Source: Neoceratodus forsteri (Eukaryota > Chordata > Ceratodontiformes > Ceratodontidae). From it: 64,000 bases of DNA. The position numbers were made by a program, and so were the translations under genes. The notes beneath the pieces are model-generated. The model had not been told where the DNA came from. It was given only the letters and a program-made list of their open reading frames with translations, and searched no databases. Location of the stretch: assembly GCA_016271365.2 (NCBI GenBank), contig CM028129.1:846194001-846258000 (forward strand), in the 5' to 3' direction. Shown piece by piece: positions 10,172-22,235 of the stretch (position 1 is the first letter of the stretch; each line of letters opens with the position of its first letter).

Positions 10172-12170
10172 GTGTGTCCCCCCACCGGACTGTATGATGG
10201 GGTTTCCCTGTTAACTGGAGCAAACGCCCACATGTTTGGGAGACTAGTACAACTCTACCATGAGAAACAATGTCAGTTGACTGGATGGGCCCTAAGAATT
10301 CCAACCTTAGTAAAAAGGGCTTATGACTGGCAACAGAGACCCGATGAAGTGGACCCAGATGAGCCAGTGGGAATAGTGTGGAAAAAGGAAGCTGACTCCT
10401 TGGTATTGGCCCCCAATGCCCAGTGCACAATCTATGGAGAAGGCCGCCTAAAGAGAAATGTAAAGAACAAAATACTAATGATGCACCAGGAGATGGAAAG
10501 TTGCCAGAGGGATTATTGGTCAAACCCAGCATCTTGCCTGCTCGTGCCCATGCCTATGCACGACGAGTGATGGTCCAGATTCAGAATGTGTCAGATCAGG
10601 AGATTCAGGTGAATAGAGGGTGCACCCTAGCTACAGTACACTGTGCCGACACTGCTGTATTGCCTAGCAACAAGTTCTCTGGCGAGAAGGAGAGTGACCC
10701 CAGACTTATTTGACTTTGGTGACTCCCCGTTGCCAGCTGAATGGAAGGCTAGAATTAGCAAGAAACTCGCTCAGAGGGACCAAGTGTTTTCCTTAAAAGA
10801 ATGGGACGTGGGGTGTGTCCAGGGTGCAGAGCATCACATACGCCTGTATGATGACAGCCATTTCAAGAGAGATCCTGACGTCTCGCCCCAGCAGACATAG
10901 ATGATGTGAGGAGACACCTGCAGGAAATGCTCGCTGCTGGTGTGATACAAGAATCAAGGAGCCCATATGCCTCTCGCATTGTGGTTGTGCGTAAGAAGAA
11001 TGAGTTGAAAAGGAGGTGTGTTGATTATCGAACCCTGAACCGGTGGACCATCCCCGATCAATACACCATGCCCCGTATATAAGATGCCCTGGATTGTTTG
11101 AATGGGAACAAATGGTTTTTGATATTGGATCTTCGCAGCGGATACTATCAGATCCCGATGGCCCTGGAGGACCATGAGAAAACAGCCTTCATCTGTCCTT
11201 TGGGGTTCTACGAATTCCTGAGAATGCCACAGGGGATTTCAGGTGCCCCGGCCACCTTTCAGTGACTGATGGAACATGCGGTGGGAGACATGAACTTGCT
11301 GGAATGTCTAGTGTACCTAGACGATGTCATTGTGTTTGGGCATACATTAGAGGAGCACGAGACCTGACTGTTTAAAGTCCTAGACCGATTGGAAGACTTC
11401 AGCCTCAAGCTGTCCATTGACAAGTGCCAGTTTTTTCAAACCTCCATGAAGTGTGTAGGGCACATAGTATCTGCAGAAGAGATAGAGACTGATCCCAGTA
11501 AGATTGAATCACTGACTACTTGGCTTCAGCCCCATAATTTGAAAAAACTACAATGTTTCCTGGTCTTCTGCGGCTACTACAGCAGGTGCATAAAAGACTG
11601 TTCAAAAGTAATTCACACGCTCTTGAATCTTACCCATGGTTACCCTCCTACCAACAATAAATATAAAAAAGGGGCCATCAAAGAACCAGAGAAAGTGTAC
11701 TTCTGCACAGGTGAACTTTTTAGGCCCCGCTGGACATCCAAATGTGAAGCAGCCTTTCACAAAGTCATATACCAGCTCACCCACACCTCTGTCCTCACCT
11801 ATGCTGACCCCACCAAGTCCTATGTGCTGCATACAGACGCCACTCTGCAGGGTCTAGGAGCTGTGCTATATCAAGCCCATGAGGATGGTTTGAGACCAGT
11901 GGCCTTCGCCAGTAGGAGCTTGACCCCGTTGAAGCAAAACTACCTTGTGCACAAGCTGGAGTTCCTTGCACTAAAATGGGCCATCATCAACCAGTTTTAT
12001 GAATGCCTCTATGGAGCAAAGATATTGGTGAAGACCAACAATAACCCATTAACCTATGTACAGACTTCGGCTAAGTTAGACACCACTGGGCACCGGTGGC
12101 TTTCCGCCTTATCAACCTATGATTATGCTGTTGAATACAGGCCAGGACTATGATGCTGATGCCTTGTCAT
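10172..12170 (+). pseudogene. Gypsy pol: protease tail, reverse transcriptase and RNase H
   Basis: After a linker, the reverse transcriptase reads RRCVDYRTLNRWTIPDQ (11009), LDLRSGYYQIPM (11129) and YLDDVIVFG (11314), the catalytic box being intact. In-frame stops lie near 11080, 11263 and 11366. A 254-codon open frame (11389-12153) carries the connection domain and RNase H with YVLHTDATLQGLGAVLY and KLEFLALKWAI. The next metal-binding aspartate appears as asparagine (KTNNNPL instead of the usual TDNNPL), so RNase H activity would be lost. The frame breaks again at about 12150. Confidence 0.88.
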
Positions 12171-12489
12171 GAAGGCCAGTTTCCAAGAATGATTGGGTCA
12201 GGCTGTCTGAACCTGTCATCCGAGCCTTATGCCAAAAATTTGACTGAGATGAACAGATGTCTGCGGACACAGTGGACTGTTTAGTAGATTGCTTGGGCCC
12301 TCCTGGTACATGCATACTGGCTGCCTATTGCCACTTTTCTGCTCTAGATATTAATGCACTACCTCAGCTTGACAATGACAGCATTCAGTGGGCTCAATCC
12401 CAAGATCCTATGATTCAGCATGCACTTCATGCCCTGTGTGTGGGGAAAGATGTGTCCAAGTTGTGTTCCCCTGACTTGTGAACTGCTCT

Positions 12490-13546
12490 ATTGTTTAAAG
12501 AAGGCCCCAGGTTGAAGCTACTCAATCAGTTGTTGTACAGAGAGACAGTGGATCGTAGTGGTCAAGGAGACAGGCAGCAATTGGTCCTGCCCACGGTCTT
12601 TAAAGATTTGGTACAGAGGTCCCTCCACAATCACATGGGGCATCTTGGTATTGACAGAACTCTCGACTTGGTACGATCTTGATTCTACCGGCCCAAGATG
12701 GGGGCCGATGTTGAGCACCATGTAAAGACCTGCAGTCATTGCCTGCAAAGGAAAGCCCTGCCTCAGAGAGCTTCCCCCTTGTCGATATTACTACCAGTAT
12801 CCCCATGGAACTGGTCTGCATAGACTTTTTGTGTTTAGAACCTGATCAGCAGAATATTGCCAATGTGTTAGTGGTTATGGATCATTTCACACGGTATTCG
12901 CAAGCTTTTCCAACTAAAGATCAAAAGGCCTCTACCATGGCCAAGGTGCTAGTGGAACATTTCTTCATCCACTATGGTGCCCCTCACCAGATCCACTCTG
13001 ACCAAGGCAGAGATTTTGAAAGTTGGCTAATTAAAGAAATGCTCTCTCTATGGGGGGTGCGGAAGTCAAAAATCAGCCCTTATCACCCACAGGGAGACCC
13101 TCAACCAGAATGTTTTAACCACACCCTTCTAGACATGCTGGGCACCCTCCATCCCAAAGACAAGCCTAAGTGGAGCCAGCAGATTAGCACCTTGGTCCAC
13201 ACATACAATTGCACAAAAAAATGACGCTACTGCATTCTCCCCCTACCGCCTCATGTTCGGGAGGGAGGCCTGACTGCCCGTTAATGTCTGCTTTGGGGTC
13301 TCTCCAGATGGGGTCCAAGCCAAAAATTGCCTACAGTATGTACAGAAACTGAAAGCTCAATTGAACCATGCGTATCAACTGGCCCAGACAATGGCCGCCA
13401 AAAGAAATCTCGCCAACAAAGAGAGGCATGATAAAAACGTAAAGGCTCAAGAGCTTCGGCCTGGAGACCATGTGTTGTTACACAATTTGGGACTGCATGG
13501 CAAACACAAAATTGCTGATAGGTGGCACCATCTGCCCCATGTAGTA
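12490..13546 (+). pseudogene. Gypsy integrase, zinc-binding and catalytic core
   Basis: The HHCC domain shows HNHMGHLGIDRTLDL (12628) and CSHCLQRKA (12732) with a stop between them. The core shows the first aspartate in VCIDF (12814), the second in HSDQGRDF (12997) and the glutamate in QPECFNHTLL (13103), so the DDE triad is visible. A frameshift occurs near 13222. The C-terminal part, with RPGDHVLLHN near 13458 and KIADRW near 13508, is cut at 13546 by the L2 insertion and continues at 19030. Confidence 0.88.
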
Positions 13547-13905
13547 ATAATAATAATAATAATAAACTTTATTTTTAAGGCGCCTTTCAAATGCCAAGGC
13601 GCCTAACAAATTTAAAATCACAAAACAAACATCTCAACAACATACAATACATGCAAGATCATTAATAACATCAAACAGTTACTCACTGAATACTTGGTGC
13701 CATAAAATAATTTTCAGCGCTTGCTTAAATCCCTCCATGGTCGTGCACTCCTGTAACTGACAGGGTAGAGAATTCCAAAGGGTTGGGGCTGCATGCATAA
13801 AAGCTCTGGCCCCAGAAGATTTCAAACACACCCTTGGAATCTCTAGCAACCCCTCGTCGGCTGATTGCAGCAATCATCTAGGGCAGTAAGGGACCAGAAG
13901 TTCTT

Positions 13906-16011
13906 TCAGGTAGTCTGTCCATGTAGGTTTTTAAAAGTCAGAAGACCAACTTTAAAGGTGATCCACCACTGAACTGGCAGCCAGTGCAGTCCACGTAGTA
14001 CCGGTGAAATATGACAGGACCGAGATGATCCCGTCAAAAGCCGAGCCACTGCGTTCTGCACTAGCTGCAGCCGATGGATTTCCACCCCCGGTAGCCCTAG
14101 GTAAAGGGAGTTGCAATAATCTAAGCGCGAGGACACAAAGGCATGAATCAAAGTAGGAAGGTCACTGGACGGAAAAAGGTGCTTAATCCTGGAGATATTC
14201 CTTAGGTGGTAAAAGGAAGATTTAACCACAGCCGACACCTGAGAATGCAGGGTCAGCCCTTTGTCAAAAATTACCCCCAGGTTTCGCACTTGTTCAGAGG
14301 TCAGGAGAGATACACCACGAAGAAAAAGTCCAGAGGGCGAACCCACCCCCAACCCCCCTATCCGGCAACCCAGATCCACAACCAGCACCTCAGTCTTACC
14401 CAAGTTCGACTTCAACCAACTGGAATCCATCCACTCCTGGATTTCTGTGAGGCAGCAATTAAAGACTGAGAGAGCTCCATCCTGGTTAGGTGCAAAAGAA
14501 AGGTAGAGCTGGGTATTGTTATCCATGGAGCACCACCCCTGATTGGGGCCCTATGTCGCAGACAGTAATATTTAGGGCACAGGCGCTTATCATATAAGCA
14601 TGAGTGTCAGGATCTGGGTTCTACTGTTCTATTAGCATTGCTGCTACAAATTATAATGCTTATTGCTGTATTCTTGCTATATAATCACAATATTTTATAT
14701 GTACTGTAAGTATTACAATGCCTTATATACAGTTATTATGCTTTTATTACTAATGTTTCAACAATTCTTGTGTTTTACTAAGAATCATTACATACTGATG
14801 CACTGAGGAGACTGCCATTTGGATAATTGTATAATTACAATCATTAGTTGTGCAATGGTGCCATCTTTAGGTGTAGTGCAGAATAGCTATTATTAGGCGA
14901 TCTTGCTATAAACAAAGACTGTTCTAGTTTTCTTATCTCTGTTTTTCTTACTTTGGTGCATGTTCCCAGGCTAGTACAAATCACACCATATTTCTATTAG
15001 CCAGTTATACAAATGTATTATATCTTTTTGCTGGTTTCTATAGCAATAATCAGAGGTATAAGTTCTGCTTAGAATTCTGAGAAAAGAAGCTAATGCTATC
15101 TTGAGGCAAGAAAAAAAGATGTGGGTATTCTCCTCAGTTATATTATTTTTATTTTTATCACTGATTTGGTTATAAGTCTGTTTTATATACCAGCAGTAAA
15201 TCATTATCAGACTCTGGAAATCACGTGTTTGTTGTTTCTCTACTCTGGCAATTCCAGTAAGAATCTGTGATAGGGTAAGATTTATTGCCCTCATTACAGT
15301 ATCATCAGCATAGCAGTGAAACCTCAGCCCATACCTTCTTACAATGTCTTCGAGGGGCAGCATATATACTGTGAACAACATGGGGGACAACACTGACCCC
15401 TGAGGAACCCCATATGACAGAGAAATTAGATCCGAGGAATAAACCCCAGACACCACTCTCCGAGTTCTTCCCATGAGGAACGATGTAAACCACCCAAAAA
15501 CTGTACCAGCCAGTGCACAGATGAACCTCAGATGGTCAAGCAGGACCCCATGGTCCACAGTGTCAAATGCTGATGAGAGATCTAGAAGAACCAAGATGGA
15601 ACGGCTCTTCCGATCTCTAGCCATCAGGAGATCATTGAGCACCCGAACCAGCACTGTCTCAGTACCATGTCTCTTTCAAAATCCAGACTGGAGGGGTTCA
15701 TAGATGTCATGGATGATCAAATGGTCCTTCAGCTGTGCAGCTACCACTTTCTCAATCACCTTCCCTAAAAAGGGGAGGTTAGAGATTGGTCTGTAGTTTG
15801 CAAGGCAGTCTGGGTCCAAAGAAGCTTTCTTCAAGAGTGGTGTCACCACCGCCTCTTTCAGGGAGCTAGGAAACTCACTTGTCTCCAAGAAGCACCAGAC
15901 TATCTGAGCTAGGACTGGACCGATGGAATCAATACAACCCAGAATCAGGGAATGAGGTACTGGGTCCAAGCATGTAGGGCGCACACTCTGGACAATCCGC
16001 ATGACATCCAT
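13906..16011 (-). pseudogene. L2 reverse transcriptase, split by an inserted segment
   Basis: From 16011 downward: KEAVVTPLLKKASLDPDCLA, NYRPISNLPFLGKVIEKVV, then LLDLSSAFDTVDHGVLLDHL (15595), GVPQGSVLSPMLF (15410) and CYADDTV (15310). The coding sequence then departs into unrelated AT-rich DNA and returns at 14526 with NNTQLYLSFAPNQDG and later HLRNISRIKHLFPSSD and SRLDYCNSLYLG, typical of L2. A stop and frame change separate the 16011 and 15654 frames. Confidence 0.87.
14530..15295. other. Unidentified AT-rich insertion within the L2 reverse transcriptase
   Basis: About 770 bases with no match to L2, lying just after the YADD codons. The flanks, GTATTGTTATCCATGGAG (14514) and GTATCATCAGCATAGCAG (15299), agree at about 12 of 18 positions. 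They could be a worn target duplication or simply the two ends of the active-site codons. A TGTCAGGATC at 14608 is reminiscent of an LTR start, but no matching end was found. Confidence 0.4.
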
Positions 16012-16429
16012 GAATGCCGGTCAGTCGAAGGTACTCCAGGAAAACCGAGGTGCAGTTGGCCTCATGCTGATCAAAAGCAATGCCCATAGAGTGTGCTTGT
16101 TGGAGTACTGCCATGATGTCAGCCACCTTATTCGCAAAGAATCAAATAAGTTCATCGCACTCTACTTGCGAAAAAACTTTTCGAACTTGTAGACAGGCTG
16201 GGTTGCAAAGTCTGTCTACAGTTCGGAACAGCTGAGCTGGTCAATTCTGAACAGCTGCAATCTCCCCAGACAGGAACTCTGCCTTCTTACAGGTGACTGC
16301 AGATCGATAGACTTGATAATGGTCCATCAATCTAAGGTGGTTGGCATCAAGGGTGGATTTCCACCAGCAGCGCTCTAACCTTCATCCTAGTTGTCGCATC
16401 TCCCTCAAAGTCCCATCAAACCATGGGGA

Positions 16430-17243
16430 TCAAGGGTGAAGGGAGAGAGGATGAACTTGGACAGGAGCAATGACATCCAGGGCCATTGAAATGGCCAAAT
16501 TATAAGCCTTCACGAGGACTTCTGGGTCATTGTTTGCCACTGAGAGGGATGAGAGGTCAAGCACCCCCGCTTGGCCTAGAGAACTTATATCTCGTAAAGG
16601 ACAGTACCGGACCATCTTCACAGGGATAGGCCTACGAAGGGAGGTGCTAAAACTGAACCCCATGGTGTAATGATTGGACCAGCCAACTGGTTCCACCCCC
16701 AAATCAGAGGCTTCGATCCCCAGGAGGAAGACTAAGTCAAGAGAGTGACCACGTCTGTAAGTAGCAGTAGTAACTATCTGTGTAAGGCCCAGCGATGTCA
16801 TCAACTGGAGGAAGTGCTGACCAATTTGCGAGAGTTCGTCATCGACCCAGGCATTGAAGTCACCCAGGACCATCAGCCTGTGCAACTCAAATGCCATGTC
16901 AACAATGAAATCCACGACTTCCTGAAGGAAACGCTTCTCATCTCTGGGTGGACGGTAGATGAGGGCGATCCGACAACCTACACCTGCTATTACAGTACAC
17001 TCAAGTGACTCAGTCTCCTCAACTGGTACACTTGTGAGGTTAAGTTTGGTCTTGAAACAGACCGTAACCCCCCCCCCCGCGATCCAATCTCAGGTGGTGT
17101 ATCTCATCCAGCCAGGTCTCGGTGATGCAAGCTAGGTCCACCATCTCAACAAGATCTGCAATAATAGCAGTCTTTTTTTGAATGGACTGAGCATTGCATA
17201 GCACCGCCCGACTTGGATGAACCTCTCGGGCCGCCTGGACCAC
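16430..17243 (-). pseudogene. L2 endonuclease domain
   Basis: The reverse strand reads LCNAQSIQKKTAIIADLV and ACITETWLDE near 17200-17110, then MVLGDFNAWVDD (about 16870), RGHSLDLVF (16750) and VGWSNHYTMGFS (16685). These are the conserved blocks of the AP-type endonuclease that nicks target DNA. The last block usually reads SDH; here it is SNH, so a catalytic aspartate is replaced. The two open pieces are separated by stops around 16920-17040. Confidence 0.82.
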
Positions 17244-17339
17244 CTGCTAACACAATTGGTAGTGCCCTTGAGTATAGAAACCAGACATGGCGAACCACGT
17301 TCTAGGTTCCATTTCACCCCAGGGCATCTTCTGGATCTT

Positions 17340-19029
17340 ACCACCCTGATACGGTGGCCCCTCTTATTCTCCCTCCTCTGTTAGCACCCACCGGCTCCCC
17401 TCACTCCCCTACAGCGTTGATAAGTTGTGAACTGAAGCGGGGGAGGGGAAAAGGGGCGGAGGGCATGGACAGCAGAGGGTGAATAGTGTACGACCATGGG
17501 GCCAGGCCTCCAACACATTCTTGTGCCCCAAACAGTACTCCTCACTATCCAATTACATAGCAAAAAAAAACAAAACACAAAATATTAAAATAAAATACGC
17601 AATCTTACTAAAACCAAATAAATACCCTCTAATCCCAACCTCTAAAAGATAAATACCCCTTACACAAATCTCTCTAATTTCATAGTCCGAAGAATAAATC
17701 AAAATAATAATAACTAACAAAATTCCAAATAAAAATGTAAATAAACCAAACAACAAAATTTCACCACCCCAGGACCCTCTCACATCCTCCAGAGGTGAAC
17801 AAAACAATATTACACTAAAATAAATAAAGCAAAAACAACAACTCATAAAACCAATTGGTGCAAGGAGGCAGAATCGGCTGATAATGCAGTCGCTAAAAGT
17901 ATTTAGGGAGAAAAACAGAAGGTCCAAGTCCCAATGGTCCTCTCGCCACCAGCAGGACTAAAGAATCCCCTCAAGAGCTCACACCCCCCGAGCAGATAGA
18001 TGTATAAGGTCTTTTAAAAAAATCTGTATATATTTTTTTTTCTCCCAGAATAAAACCAATCATTCTTCAGTTCTCTGGTACCCTCACTGCCAGAGCCTAG
18101 GGAAATACTGTTATGGCACTCTCACTGCTGGCAGGATAATAAGAATAAAAATCTGACCGTAGTCCAGGATAGGAGAAGAAGTCCAGGTGATCCTCTTCAG
18201 AACCAGTCAGTTCTGAAGCCGGGGAAGAGCCCTGAAAAATCTGATCTGGCGGCCGGCACCGGGCCGTGCTAGCTACCTCGAGACCCCTGCCAGAACCCAA
18301 CAACCAGTAGGTCCCCCGTGGATCCCTAGGGATCAGAGCTCCAACCACCGACTCCCCAGCGGATAAGAGCACAGATCCCTGTGCTGCCACAGACTGATGC
18401 ACGGCCCACCAGCCAGATAGGGCCCACTCCACAAAGCTCCAAATTGAGCTGCTGTTGTCCCCAAATCCACCACCACAAGTCCAACAATAAATTCCACCAC
18501 ACTCCAATATCAAGCTCCAAAATCCAGCACCCTTTTGAGTTCCAAAATCCAAACCCTTCCTGGTATAGAATCCTCGTGCACTTCCACCTCCCCAGTCCAT
18601 GCGAAATATACAGCCACAGGTACTCAGAGTAGAGGTATTCAGCATCAAAGTACAAACTGAGTCCAATCCACAGCGAACTGCCGTAAGTATAAACAATAGT
18701 GGGGCCAGCTAAAACAACCCTAGCATTCACTTCAAGACCACCCAAGTAGCACCCCAATAATGCTCACAAGCTCACCATGCTCCTCAACTCCTCAGCAATG
18801 GCAAGACAGGCAGAGAAAAGACAAACACTTCGTACATTCCAAATTTGTTCGCTCCAAATTCAAGCAATTCAGACAAACCATGGGACGAGGCAGGTAAGAA
18901 CAAAACCGAGAAAGTGGCACAATGGTAAAAAGTTAAAGAAAACTAAAACTAAAAAACAAAAACTGTGACTGCAACTACAGAGCAGCCAACAGCACACCTA
19001 GCCTGGTGGCCATTATGGAGCATACTCCG
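17340..19029 (-). other. L2 5' region, no recognised gene
   Basis: This is probably the 5' UTR or a fast-evolving ORF1 of the L2. An open frame of 199 codons (18097-18696, reverse) is rich in glycine, tryptophan and serine but has no motif I recognise. A second, hydrophobic frame (17553-17927) reflects AT-rich sequence. Neither can be assigned a role. Confidence 0.4.
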
Positions 19030-19195
19030 GTAGTAGTTGGAAAGTCAAATGATTTACCAGTGTACAAGGTGCGCCCAGAGAATAACTCCAAAGCTGTCAA
19101 GACCATGCACCACAACCACTTGCTACCTATCGGCCAAGTCATAATTGAGTCTGAACCATGTCTCGTTTATATTGCATTTTTGATATTGTGATGGT
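19030..19195 (+). pseudogene. Gypsy integrase C-terminus, resumed after L2
   Basis: VVVGKSNDLPVYKVRPEN begins directly at the repeated GTAGTA. It matches the C-terminal LPVYKVRP motif that ends gypsy integrases of this type, and continues as HHNHLLPIGQ. The frame stops at 19191, followed by a short spacer to the 3' LTR at 19240. No convincing polypurine tract is present; GGCAGGGAACGG at 19228 is the nearest purine-rich run. Confidence 0.75.
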
Positions 19196-19239
19196 ACAGA
19201 CTTGACGCGGATGCCAAGTTTTCTCCAGGCAGGGAACGG

Positions 19240-21253
19240 TGTAACCCCCCCTATAAATAGGGGTTCCCAAAAAGTCTTCCTTGAGTTTGTCTAAATGCTC
19301 ACTGCCAGGCTGGTGTCCTGTGTTTTTGCAGTTTAAATGTGATTGCCAGAGAATGCCTATATAGCCTCTGTGTACTGTCTCTTGAAGAGCTGCCTGGATT
19401 GCAGTTATAATTACTCTAAAAGGGAGCTCTGTTAGAAGATGTGCTTGTTTGCTGATCATTTGTTAGAGTAGTAGTAATAATATTGCAGTCTGTTCTAACC
19501 TGCCTTCTTTGCAGCATGGACAGTTCTGTTTGTTTCCATCATCTTGGTCCTGGACTGCTGAAATGAGCCAATCAGTACATCTGGGACTCTAAAATGGAGC
19601 CTGCCTACAGGGGCTTGGTGGGGCCAAAACTTGAAGGAATTGTAGTTTTGGGCTTTTGGCACCTAAAATAACCTGGAGGGGGAGCCCTTGTTGTGAATGA
19701 CAGACAGATCAGCCAACTGAACCTTTTGGATTCTGGGGAAAGTCCCAGACTGCATGCTGTTTGAGTCACATCTAAGTTGGGAAGTGAAGAAGTAACAGCT
19801 CGAGGTAGTTCGAGCAGCAGTCCATAGTGGACTCATGTTGGAGAACTGTGGAAAGGCCTGAGTTTTGTCTTGCATGCCTGCCTACTGTCCCTGAGAGGGA
19901 ACTTGTGCCTTTTTTGGACTGAATCCAAACTTGGAGAGCGAAGTAAGTCACTGAATTGTGACCAGGCTCTTACGTGAAGAAAACCGAAGATTTGTTGAAT
20001 GAGAACGGCCTGTCTGGACTTCCAGCCACCTCCGAACTTCCCGATTGTGCAGAGATTCTGTAATTACAACTGGAGAGCCTTTTGCCTGGTACAGTGGAAT
20101 TTCCTTACATTTGAATGTGTTGTGTGCTGCTAGTGGGTCGCAATTTGGTTCCCCACTGTGGTTTGAAGTGTATTCTGCTTGCTGGAAGCTGCATTAGGAT
20201 TTCCTTATGTGTAAATGTGCTGTGTGCTGCTAGTGGTGATTTGGTTCCCCACTGTGGTTTTAACTGTATTCTGCTTGCTGGAAGCCGCATCCAGCCCCAT
20301 GGACTGAATCCAAAATCATCTCCATTGGGCCTGGGCCTTGCCACACTGGCCCAGCCCGACTACCCACTGCACAGAGAAAGCCATCGATGAGAGACCTGCC
20401 TGGAGATCAGCCCCCTGCTCAACACTTGAATAGGAACAACGCCTCAGTGATTCATGTGGGCCCCGCTTCTCCGGGCACTCCAGCTCAACGACCTGCAGTC
20501 TCAATTTCGTCCTGCCTGTGTCAAGTATTGGGTATCGTGAGTAAACATCAGGATAGCTCCCTGCAACAACAGCTAAATCTGAAGTGTTGTCATCTGATTG
20601 TCTTGTTGTTTTTTTCTTCCACGAACTGAGCCCTCCGGCTCCGGATTACAAGTAGTGTGTGTTGTGCATGTTGCTTTCTTTCATCACAGGGCCCCAACCA
20701 GCTGCAAAGTTCCTGGCTAGCCCACCATTTTCCTACCTGGGCACCCAGAGTGTGTGAATGTGTGGGAACTTAAAACGCATGCATAACTGTTTGATTAATA
20801 GAGCCTTTAAGCTAATCAACCTGATTATGCCCCTTCCTTGTTCAAGTCCCCTGAATAAATCAGATCTGACTTTTTTGCTGCATTTAACTTGACTGTGGTT
20901 CCAGTTTGTGCCAAGAGTACTGTACTATTGCTATTTACTGTGCATAACCTTGTTTTACAGGGAGTCCCCAGGGTCGAGCTAGAGGAACCAGCCCTGGTGG
21001 TAAGTGCAAACAGTGTGGGTTCTGGTATGGTACAAGGGGTACTGTGAAAGTGATTATCGTATATTGCTCAGGCCAATAGAAGGGAAAGAGAGGGGTTACA
21101 GTGTCCCAGAGGGCTGTGCCCAGGTTAGTTTGACCACTACCAACCCCGACCTCTGGGTGGAGGCACCCATTTCAGAACTCAGGCCCTTTAACCTGCTACT
21201 AGCCGTGCAGGCAGGGGTAGTAGCCCTTGGAATAGCGCCACCTAGGGGTTACA
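19240..21253 (+). repeat. 3' LTR of the gypsy element
   Basis: It starts TGTAACCCCC and ends GGGGTTACA, aligning with 6103-8096 throughout, including the TATA-like site (19358), the tandem duplication (20097-20295) and AATAAA (20854). It carries about 25 extra bases near 19497 that the 5' LTR lacks, plus scattered substitutions. Sequence after the end (AATGTTTC) does not repeat the 5' flank. Confidence 0.92.
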
Positions 21254-21269
21254 AATGTTTCTTTTGTAA

Positions 21270-21660
21270 AGGCCTTGATACAACTTTCTGGTAGTGACCC
21301 CTCATTCTCCACCATGAGTACCAAGCTGAAGTAATTGTTCTAAACATTAGCCTTCTGCTTGTGATCCTCCACTAACCCTCATCCCCTGATAATCAGACAA
21401 TGCCATGTTTTGGCTTTCTTTTTTCCTTGATATACATAAATAAATCCTTTTCCCCTTTTGACGCTCTTAGCAATGCACAGTTCTGTGTCTGCCTCTGCCT
21501 TCCTTTAACGTTCCCTAGTATTCCTCATTCCTCTTCTCCCTTTTTTCTTTATATCTTTTTAAGGCCCTCCTTTTGGCCCTCATTACTTCTCACGCTTCCT
21601 TGGAGAACCAAACTGGCCTTTTAGATTTGTTCTTCTTACTGACTTTCCTCATACATGTGT
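21270..21660 (-). pseudogene. CR1 fragment, linker between endonuclease and reverse transcriptase
   Basis: The reverse strand reads KKNKSKRPVWFSKEA and VMRAKRRALKRYKEKREK around 21640-21540, the basic linker that follows the endonuclease in CR1 ORF2, then a GKGFIYVYQGKKES-like segment. It is interrupted by stops and is only about 390 bases long. Confidence 0.65.
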
Positions 21661-21870
21661 CAGTCTTCACTGATATGGGCCCCAGTCAGAATGTACCAAG
21701 GGTGATGGGAGCACACCTGCCACTTGTACCTTTAAGGGATTTGAAGTGGGCACCCAAAGGCTGAGGTGGTAGGTTTCTTGGGGCCACTCAACCAGGAGCA
21801 TGTGCATGGGAGGCATAGGAACCTCCGAGAAAAAGAACCCCAACAATGACTCTGTGTGGGCTGTAACATA
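21661..21870. other. Unassigned spacer
   Basis: About 210 bases between two CR1 pieces. I see no repeat match or coding sequence; it may be older CR1 or unique DNA. Confidence 0.3.
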
Positions 21871-22235
21871 CAAACACACGAACATACGATGAATCCAACA
21901 GATAAAGGCCTAACAACCTATCAAGTCTGCTCGAGTGTGCAGCTCTCAGTGCTGTGCATTGATGCTGCCCCCACTCCCCTCACCCCTTCCCACCAACTGA
22001 TCCCACTGTTTTACCCTTTCCCCTTCCCCATTTTGATTTTTCCCTTAAGTGTATCCCACCCCCCTTAAATCCCCCCATTGATGCCCTCGAAACTAGTTCT
22101 TCTGGCAGAGCTTTCCACACTGTCAACACCCTCTCAGTGAGAAAGTGCCTTCTCATCTCCCTTCTGACCTTCGCCCCCAACAACTTTAGACTAAGCCCTC
22201 TTGTAATACCTTCCTAATTTTAAACAGACTCTCAT
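21871..22235 (-). pseudogene. CR1 3'-end fragment
   Basis: The reverse strand encodes LGAKVRREMRRHFLTERVLT followed by VWKALPEELV (about 22180-22090), the conserved end of CR1 ORF2, with a 3' UTR reading GCAGACTTGATAGG before 21900. The upstream portion is absent. Confidence 0.75.

Larger units (their letters stand above)
13547..19029 (-). mobile_element. L2-type LINE inserted in the gypsy integrase
   Basis: The reverse-strand element ends in AAATAAAGTTTATTATTATT-type repeats (13547-13570), the short 3' tail of L2, preceded by AAGGCGCC-rich sequence. It contains an L2-like endonuclease (16430-17243) and reverse transcriptase (13906-16011). It is flanked by GTAGTA at 13541-13546 and 19030-19035, a plausible target duplication, and the integrase frame is continuous across it. 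Minus its own inserted segment it is about 4.7 kb, close to full length. The 5' 1.7 kb (17340-19029) encodes nothing I recognise. Confidence 0.87.
6103..21253 (+). mobile_element. Ty3/gypsy-type LTR retrotransposon, interrupted by an L2 LINE
   Basis: Two direct repeats of about 2 kb (6103-8096 and 19240-21253) start TGTAAC and end GTTACA. They enclose gag, protease, reverse transcriptase, RNase H and integrase remnants in the Ty3/gypsy order, with integrase last. A 5.5-kb reverse L2 sits in the integrase C-terminus. Without it the element would be about 9.7 kb, long for a gypsy element mainly because of the LTRs. The LTRs look roughly nine-tenths identical by eye, so the insertion is not recent. 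I found no clear target-site duplication: TGTC precedes and AATG follows. Confidence 0.92.

Noticed and set aside
17553..17927. Hydrophobic reverse open frame that looks like a membrane protein
   Set aside because: AT-rich low-complexity sequence gives Phe, Ile and Leu codons by composition; it lies inside L2.
18097..18696. 199-codon reverse open frame in the L2 5' region
   Set aside because: No recognised domain, composition follows local sequence, and no second copy to compare; kept only as part of the L2 5' region.
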